DNA of 64,000 nucleotides. Source: Diphasiastrum complanatum (taxonomy: Eukaryota > Streptophyta > Lycopodiopsida > Lycopodiales > Lycopodiaceae). A program made the position numbers and the translations under genes. Shown here one piece after another: positions 58,600 through 64,000 of the stretch. Location of the stretch: contig CM055108.1 of NCBI GenBank assembly GCA_029204225.1, forward strand, positions 16,956,222 to 17,020,221. The letters run 5' to 3'. Below the pieces are notes generated by a model. That model made no database searches and was not told the DNA's origin. It saw only the letters and a program-made list of their open reading frames with translations. The stretch's first letter is position 1, and every line of letters begins with the position of its first letter.

Positions 58600-59703
58600 T
58601 ACTTGAGGCATTGCAAATTCCAAATGACATCACCTTATAGGCATAGGTTTCTCTTTCTGTGGCGAATGTTGTCTTATGTTGATCCTGCGGTGCTATTTTC
58701 ACTTGATTGTAGCCACTGAAATTGTCTATGAAACTATAGGCTTATGCTCCTGCTACTCTGTCTAGAACACTTTTCGTAAATGGTAAGAAAAAATGATCCT
58801 TCTTGGTGACTGCATTTAATGCTTTCAGGTTCACACAGATGTGCATTTTTGCATTCTTCTTGGATACTATGACTATTGGCGATACCCATTCAGTGTGCTC
58901 AAAGCATCTAGCAGTTTCTACAACTCTTGCTTGATTAGCTCGGTGTAGTTTGGGTTGTAGCGGCAGTAGCGACTCAACTTGGGGACTGCTCCATCCACCA
59001 AGGGTATGGTATGCTGGACTCCGGTTGGTGGGATACCCTTCAGATTACTGTAATTCCAAGCGAAACAATCCTTGCATTCCACCAATAATGAGCGTAGTCT
59101 TTTGAATTGAGTGGACGTTAACTTTTCTCCCACATGTACGATATTTTCTTCTTCACTTGGCTCAGCTATATTCATAGGTTGCGTTCACGCAGGTCCTTCA
59201 AAGACTTGTTCCATTTGTTCATGACTTTGATCAGGTTCTCGTTGTACCATGATTACTACGTCGTCTAAGGTATAGTTCTTGAAAATTTCTGGCATCTTGT
59301 GAACTGGCGTTTGATAGGATTCCTCCTTCAGCATATTGATCTTAGCGTGAATTGTAATCTTTGGGTTATCAGTCACCTATGAAAAAGATGACGCTGCATC
59401 TGGGTCTTGGTTATCAGTCACCTGTGAAGAAGATGACGCTGCGTTTGGGTCCATTCGAACTGACTTCAAAGAATTCAACGTCTTCTTTTTTTCTTTTCTG
59501 CTCACATGGTTGGGTTCATCCTTGTTGTCTTTCTTCGGAACCAATGCGACATTCACTTCATGATTGCAAATATCCACGTCCACCGTGGCTTTGGCCTCCT
59601 CTGACAAATCGCTCCATTGGATCACCTGGCTGTAACATTGTCTTAGTTGGTTCTTTTGGTTGGCAAGTGCCTTGGGTGGATCTATTTTGGAAACTTTAGC
59701 CAT
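58600..59703 (-). pseudogene. E16: Gypsy protease-RT linker and RT N-terminal part
   Basis: From 59,703 to 58,918 a single minus-strand frame has two stops (59,379-59,377 and 59,187-59,185). It holds an unclassified linker, then the block C-F-A-W-N-Y-S-N-L-K-G-I-P-P and Y-N-P-N-Y that precedes RT in Tat-like Gypsy elements. From about 58,917 to 58,600 a frame-shifted RT N-terminal half is legible (S-P-I-V-I-V-S-K-K-N, C-V-N-L-K-A-L-N, T-F-A-T-E). A 45-bp tandem duplication lies at 59,367-59,456. E15 lies nearby on the opposite strand, so E15 and E16 are separate fragments or one rearranged element. Confidence 0.75.
59367..59456 (-). repeat. Tandem duplication, 2 x about 45 bp, in E16
   Basis: TTATCAGTCACCT...GATGACGCTGC...TGGGT occurs twice (59,367 and 59,411 regions) with a few differences, repeating about 15 codons. 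One copy carries the in-frame TAG. Confidence 0.75.
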
Positions 59704-59799
59704 AGCGAATTTCTGTGGTGGCTAAGTTGGTACTTTCTTAATTTCCATAACGATGTGGGTCCATATGTTGCAAGACCTGCTCCTCTGTCAGCTCAGTGT

Positions 59800-59998
59800 C
59801 CTTGTTGTGGGTAAAAGCATATTGCCCTGTTTTGTATTTTTTTGGTTTTTACAAGAGTTTTTTGAAATTTTATGGTTTCTGATTTTTCAAGATTTGCTTG
59901 GAACTAACTCTCGCAAGATTCTGTGTAGGTCAGAGCAACAGCATGAATGGAGATAGATAAACATAGAATTTAGGAGAGTAGAGGAGATAAATCCAACA
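59800..59998 (-). repeat. E17 3' LTR, inner end (left boundary not found)
   Basis: On the minus strand TGTTGGATTTATC begins at 59,998 directly after a seven-G purine tract. The left limit is not defined; I chose 59,800 only as a conservative extent. Confidence 0.45.
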
Positions 59999-60008
59999 CC
60001 CCCCCTTA
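59999..60008 (-). promoter_or_regulatory. E17 polypurine tract
   Basis: CCCCCCCTTA on the plus strand is TAAGGGGGGG on the coding strand, adjoining the LTR start. Confidence 0.7.
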
Positions 60009-61456
60009 ATTTGGATCCGTGAATGTCTTGATCTTCAGACTAAGCAATGCAAAAAACTTTTTGTGTGCATTAACACTTAATGCCTTTGTAAATATATTTT
60101 GCAACCATGTCCTGTGTTCTACAGTATGTTAAGCTTACCTCTTGTTGAGAACCTTGTCTCTAATATAGTGATATCACATCTCAATGTGCTTACTCCTAGA
60201 GTGAAATCTAGGGTTGGCCGATACGGCAATAGCACTTTGATTATCACTAAAAACATGATAGTTGGGCTATACTGATTCAAATTAATGTCTGATAGTAAAT
60301 TTCTCAACCAAAATGCTTCTTCAATAAATTGAGAAGCAACAATGTATTCTGCTTCTATAGATGAAAGAGCGATAGAGGTTTGCTTATGACTATTCAATGA
60401 GATAGGATCGCCATTGAAGAAGAATGTAAATTCAAATGTGGACTTACGATTGTCTACATCTTCTCCCCAGCTTGCATCGGAATATCCACCGAGTTGATGA
60501 AGATTATCATTGTTGACTTCTCCATAACAGATGCACAGGTCCATGGTAATTTGAATATACCTTATGACTCTTATGAGAGCCTTCCAATGGGTAATGCCAG
60601 GATTAGCCATAAATTGGTTGTGTGCTTACTACAAAAGAGATGTCAGGTTTTGTACAGACCATTGCGTACATGAGAGATCCAAGTATCGATTGATAAGAAT
60701 ACTCTCTCATCTGCTCCTCTTCCTGCTTGGTTTGAGGACATTGGTCCCTTGACACACAAGTTGACTTCTTTAAAAATTAATTAAACGAAAGAAGCCGAAG
60801 GTAAGTGTCAGAAAGTGCGAAAAATATGAACTGCAACTAAGTATTTATGGAGACTGTTCAAATATAATGTAAATCTGCAGACTTGTTCTAAATGCAAGTT
60901 TTGTGGAAGTCCTTGAAGATGACCATTCTTCAATGACTTCAAGTTATTAAACTTAACATCTGAACTTTAAATTATGATGGGATTGGTTACCCTTTGTTGG
61001 AGATCAGCCAGAAGTCCATTGTAGGCATCCTTCAAATAAATTGGCTGTCTAAGTTATGATTCTAAGGAGACAACTATGGGCTCAACTTCCAACAATTGTT
61101 TAGATAGGACTCTTGGCTTATAGTAATCCTTTTGCCTCCGCGATCTCTGTGAATCTCCATACCGAATAGGTAATGGACTGGGCCTAAGGTCATCTCAAGT
61201 TTTGATGAAAGCAAAGATTTGGTTTCTTGTAGAGCAAGAAGTGAAGTTATGCTGCAATAGAAGTAATTTATTCTATCATACTAGGCCTTGGGAGCTTGCT
61301 TAAGACCATATAATGCCTTATGCAATTTGCATACCAAATGTTCTTTGACTTGAAGGATGTAACCTTCTAGTTGCTAAATGAATATGTGTTCTTGTATATA
61401 TCCGTGTATGAATGTTGTCTGGTGAATGTCCAGATTTTTTGCAGCAGCTATAGCTA
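60009..61456 (-). pseudogene. E17: Copia RT and RNase H, decayed
   Basis: Minus strand. RNase H is open at 60,610-60,119 with G-Y-S-D-A-S-W-G, S-S-I-E-A-E-Y and a changed C-terminal half. RT remnants lie at 61,456-60,960 (H-K-A-L-Y-G-L-K-Q-A-P-K-A near 61,290, then H-Y-L-F-G-M-E-I-H-R-D) and near 60,680. A segment of about 0.2 kb (60,770-60,960) shows no homology and may be an insertion. The element is cut at 61,456 by an LTR fragment of the E6/E7 family. Confidence 0.72.
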
Positions 61457-61462
61457 GCAAGG

Positions 61463-61832
61463 TGGTAGCTCGTGGATCTACTAGTATCATTGTACTCCTC
61501 ATTTTGAAGCTAATTGACTTGGTGATTATATGGATTTTGAGTGTTATTGGATTTCTAGCTTTCTCTCTCTACCCGAGAGCTCATGATGTTTTTTCTCTCT
61601 CTAACCAAGGAGAGCAGCTTGTTTTAATTTAGTTTATTTTTTGAATACTTCCCACACGTGTGAGTGAGAGTTGGAAGTGATTGAATGCATGTAGTAGTGT
61701 GTTTTTGCCATAGGATCCAAGGTTGATCTTGAATCTCAATCTAGTCTTGATCTTGGTGCATCTACACACCTTAGGAGATCACAAGTACATGTTGTGGACA
61801 ATCTACACATGTGAATTCAACATCCAATTCAA
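61463..61832 (+). repeat. E18: LTR fragment of the E6/E7 family
   Basis: It matches the right half of the E7 LTR (about 30,982-31,334), beginning GGTAGCTCGTGGATC and ending GTGAATTCAACA. It includes CACACGTGTG at 61,653-61,662. The left half with the CCAAT array is missing. Confidence 0.85.
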
Positions 61833-62180
61833 GCAAAAAAGCAGTTTATCACTTTTTTTTTATCTTTCTTGAAAAGTGTTTGGATCAAAGAGGATAGAAA
61901 CTAGATTTTCAGATCAGAATTGATATTGTACGGAATTTTGAAATTTTGCATGTGTGAAAATCAGATATTTTCAGACCTCTTTAATTCCTTGATATTTGGT
62001 CCAAAGATATTGATGTTATAGCTTGATGGAAAGCTTATGAAGGTACTTTCCATTGCAAAAATTGCCAATCTAGATCAATTTTTTTGTGTCTAGTTTTTTG
62101 ATAGATTGTTAAGCAAGCGTCCAATCACTCGTGGATCTTTTGTAGATCCATTTATGGTCCTAAAGTATAGTACTTGCACA
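61833..62180 (+). other. Possible U5 end of the E19 5' LTR
   Basis: AT-rich DNA ending TACTTGCACA directly before a PBS, as an LTR end would. There is no second copy in the window, so the start is unknown. Confidence 0.4.
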
Positions 62181-62192
62181 TGGTATCAGGGC
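62181..62192 (+). promoter_or_regulatory. E19 primer binding site (tRNA-iMet type)
   Basis: TGGTATCAGGGC, one change from the plant Copia consensus, following CA. Confidence 0.7.
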
Positions 62193-62895
62193 CAAGTACA
62201 AGAGCATAAGCCATTGATCTAATGCAAATCCAATTTAGCAAGTTTTGGTGCTAAAAAATAGTATTGAGAGGGCAAGCTATAATCTTGATTTTGGTGACAA
62301 GTTGATCCCAAACTTGGTAGGGGTCAAATGGAGTCAAAACATGTGTGGGCACCTCTGAACCTACATTTAATGCATGGTATTTATTTGATCCAAAGAAATT
62401 CAATTTGTGAGCTTTTGATGTAATTTTTTGTGGAAATCTTAGGGTAAGCTACCAAGATTGAGTGCCATTGATTAGATTTGACTTAGGGTCATGAGATCTA
62501 ATTAATCTAGGCTGAAATTAGGTCCTCTAGACTTGTTTTGCAAGTCTTGAAAGTACATCAAAAAGTGTGACGGAGATTTAGTCATGTTATTGTCCAAAAA
62601 TAGGCAAAATTGGAAAGATTTGTCTTCATTCCAACTTTGTGAGGGAGTGCTAGAAATGAGATTATAGGTCCATTTGTTGGATTAGAAATCTAATTTGAGT
62701 GAAACACTACAAGAGAGAGACCTTAGTGAGTTTCTAGAGTCAATCAAATCCATTTCTTGGCAAGATTTGTTTGAAAGTAGTTTTCACTTCATCTTATCTT
62801 CATTCCAGCTTTGTGAGGGAGTGATCGAATTGTGATTATAACCTTTGTGAGTTTCAAGGCTATCAAGTCTCTTGTTTGTAGAAGTCACTAGTAAG
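62193..62895 (+). other. E19 leader
   Basis: Non-coding DNA between PBS and gag. It has two copies of a TTCATTCCA..CTTTGTGAGGGAGTG module (62,626-62,652 and 62,800-62,825). Confidence 0.55.
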
Positions 62896-64000
62896 ATGAG
62901 ATCTGTTGGAGCATACCTTCTAGAAGCTAGTGAGAGATTGAATTCTATAAATTATGCTATCTGGAAGGTTAGGATGGAGTCACTTTTGGTGCTCCAAGAC
63001 CTTTATGAGTTTTTGATCGAGGATGAATATGAACCTCTAGGTGCACAAAAATCAGTGAGATACAAAAAGAGATCTAAACTAGCATTTCATTGTGTGAAAA
63101 TGAATGTGAGCAATGATCTTTTGAGGGAAGTATCATCATGTAAAAGTGCCAAAGAGGCTTGGGAGTCTTTAAAGTCAATCTATGAATCTAGTAACACTTT
63201 GAGGGTTCTCATGCTTAGAAATCGGATTTTGCAAAGCATGAAAAGAAGTGAGGAGAGTGCATAGGACTATGTACTCAGAATCAAGTCTCTAAATAGGGAG
63301 TTGGCTTCCATTGGAGAGACGATTCATGATGGAGAGCTTGTACAAATTGTTCTTAATGGTCTAGGAGATGACTTTGCAAATCTGGTCCAAAGTTTTGAGA
63401 TCCAAGACACTTTGCCAACTGTAGAAAAATTTCACAGTGTATTAGTGGCTGAAGAGTGTAGGATGCTCCATGCAAAATCTAGGATGAGTTCCTTGTCTTT
63501 GTAGGACGATGATGAGAAAACCAATTTCTCATTCGAGGGCAAAAGAAAGACCAATGGAAAGAAGAATCATCCAAAGTGGGCCAAAGAAGAGGATGTTGCA
63601 TCAAGCTCAAAGGACAAGTCAAAGCAAAAATGCTTCTTTTGTGGGAAGAAGGGGCATTATGCATCTGAATGCTACAAGAGGCTAAGATCACAAGTGGAGG
63701 AGGACAAACAAGGAAACCTTGCAAAGGAGGAGGTGAATGAAGCATATGTATTTTTTATGGCATCTACATCCTCACCAACAGGCAATAGCAATTCAAGAGA
63801 CAATTGGTGGATCGATAGTGGGGTGGGCTAGCTCCCACGTTTCTTGTGAAAAGGACTTTTTCTCAACCTTACACTCATTAAATGATACTAAAAGGTTTGT
63901 CTTTACTGGAAATGATGAAGAGTGTAGGATAGATGGTGTTGGCACCATCTCTTTGTGTCTAGAATCCTCCAAATGCATGGATCTAGAAAATGCCCTTTAT
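62896..64000 (+). pseudogene. E19 gag and protease, cut by the window end
   Basis: One plus-strand frame. The likely start is ATG 62,896, chosen by similarity to other gag proteins (an upstream in-frame ATG lies at 62,872). Stops are at 63,262-63,264 and 63,502-63,504. UBN2-type gag is followed by a basic linker, a zinc knuckle C-F-F-C-G-K-K-G-H-Y-A-S-E-C near 63,640, and the protease W-W-I-D-S-G near 63,810. A 5-bp insertion at about 63,820-63,826 splits the protease site and shifts the frame; protease sequence continues to the end in another frame. Same gag family as E6, E9 and E10. Confidence 0.82.

Overview
This window looks like repeat-rich nuclear DNA from a land plant. Every stretch with coding signal that I can name belongs to an LTR retrotransposon. 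There is no operon structure and I recognise no ordinary host gene. The evidence is primer binding sites (PBS) matching plant initiator tRNA-Met and tRNA-Asp, UBN2-type Copia gag proteins, Ty3/Gypsy integrase tails, AT-rich composition, long (GA)n microsatellites and nested insertions. I cannot name the species. I label the elements E1 to E19 from left to right.

Left third (1-28,852). E1 is a Copia gag cut by the window edge. A proline/threonine-rich pseudogene of unknown origin follows (1110-2115). E2 (2121-7957, minus) is an old, complete but decayed Copia with both LTRs. From 7,958 to 12,399 there is non-coding DNA with an ancient direct repeat of about 0.9 kb, the second copy of which carries a 125-bp (GA)n tract. 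E3 is a decayed Copia fragment. E4 (13,523-28,852, minus) is a Copia element opened by three insertions: a 1.1-kb unknown sequence in its 3' LTR, the Copia element E5 in its RNase H region, and the non-autonomous element E6 in its integrase. E6 is flanked by a 5-bp TAAAT duplication.

Middle (29,268-46,192). E7 is the 3' half of a Copia whose LTR family is the same as that of E6. E8 is a decayed Gypsy element. E9 (35,615-40,975, minus) is the most notable feature. It is a young LTR element whose only long gene is an uninterrupted 1030-codon ORF: a Copia gag with a zinc knuckle, followed by about 765 residues with no protease, integrase or reverse transcriptase. Its LTR copies differ at only 2 of 436 positions that I compared by eye. 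E10 is an autonomous-type Copia (gag-pol) lying head-to-head with E9, recently inactivated by one stop, one frameshift and an in-frame RT deletion.

Right third (46,193-64,000). E11 is a Gypsy integrase tail followed by LTR-like DNA and a GC-richer ORF of unknown type. E12 is a minus-strand LTR remnant. E13 is a decayed Copia with short LTRs, and the Gypsy element E14 (tRNA-Asp PBS) is inserted in it. E15 and E16 are Gypsy fragments, E17 is a Copia fragment, E18 is an LTR fragment of the E6/E7 family, and E19 is a Copia gag/protease running off the window end.

The elements form one system of autonomous and parasitic copies. E6, E9, E10, E19 and E1 share one gag family. E6 and E9 lack polymerase genes but keep gag and LTRs, so they would need proteins from relatives such as E7 or E10. 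The LTRs of E6/E7/E18, E9 and E10 also share an identical palindrome, CACACGTGTG (a G-box core), while the LTRs of E2, E4 and E5 share repeated TTCGCGAA-like motifs. All coordinates and comparisons were made by eye.
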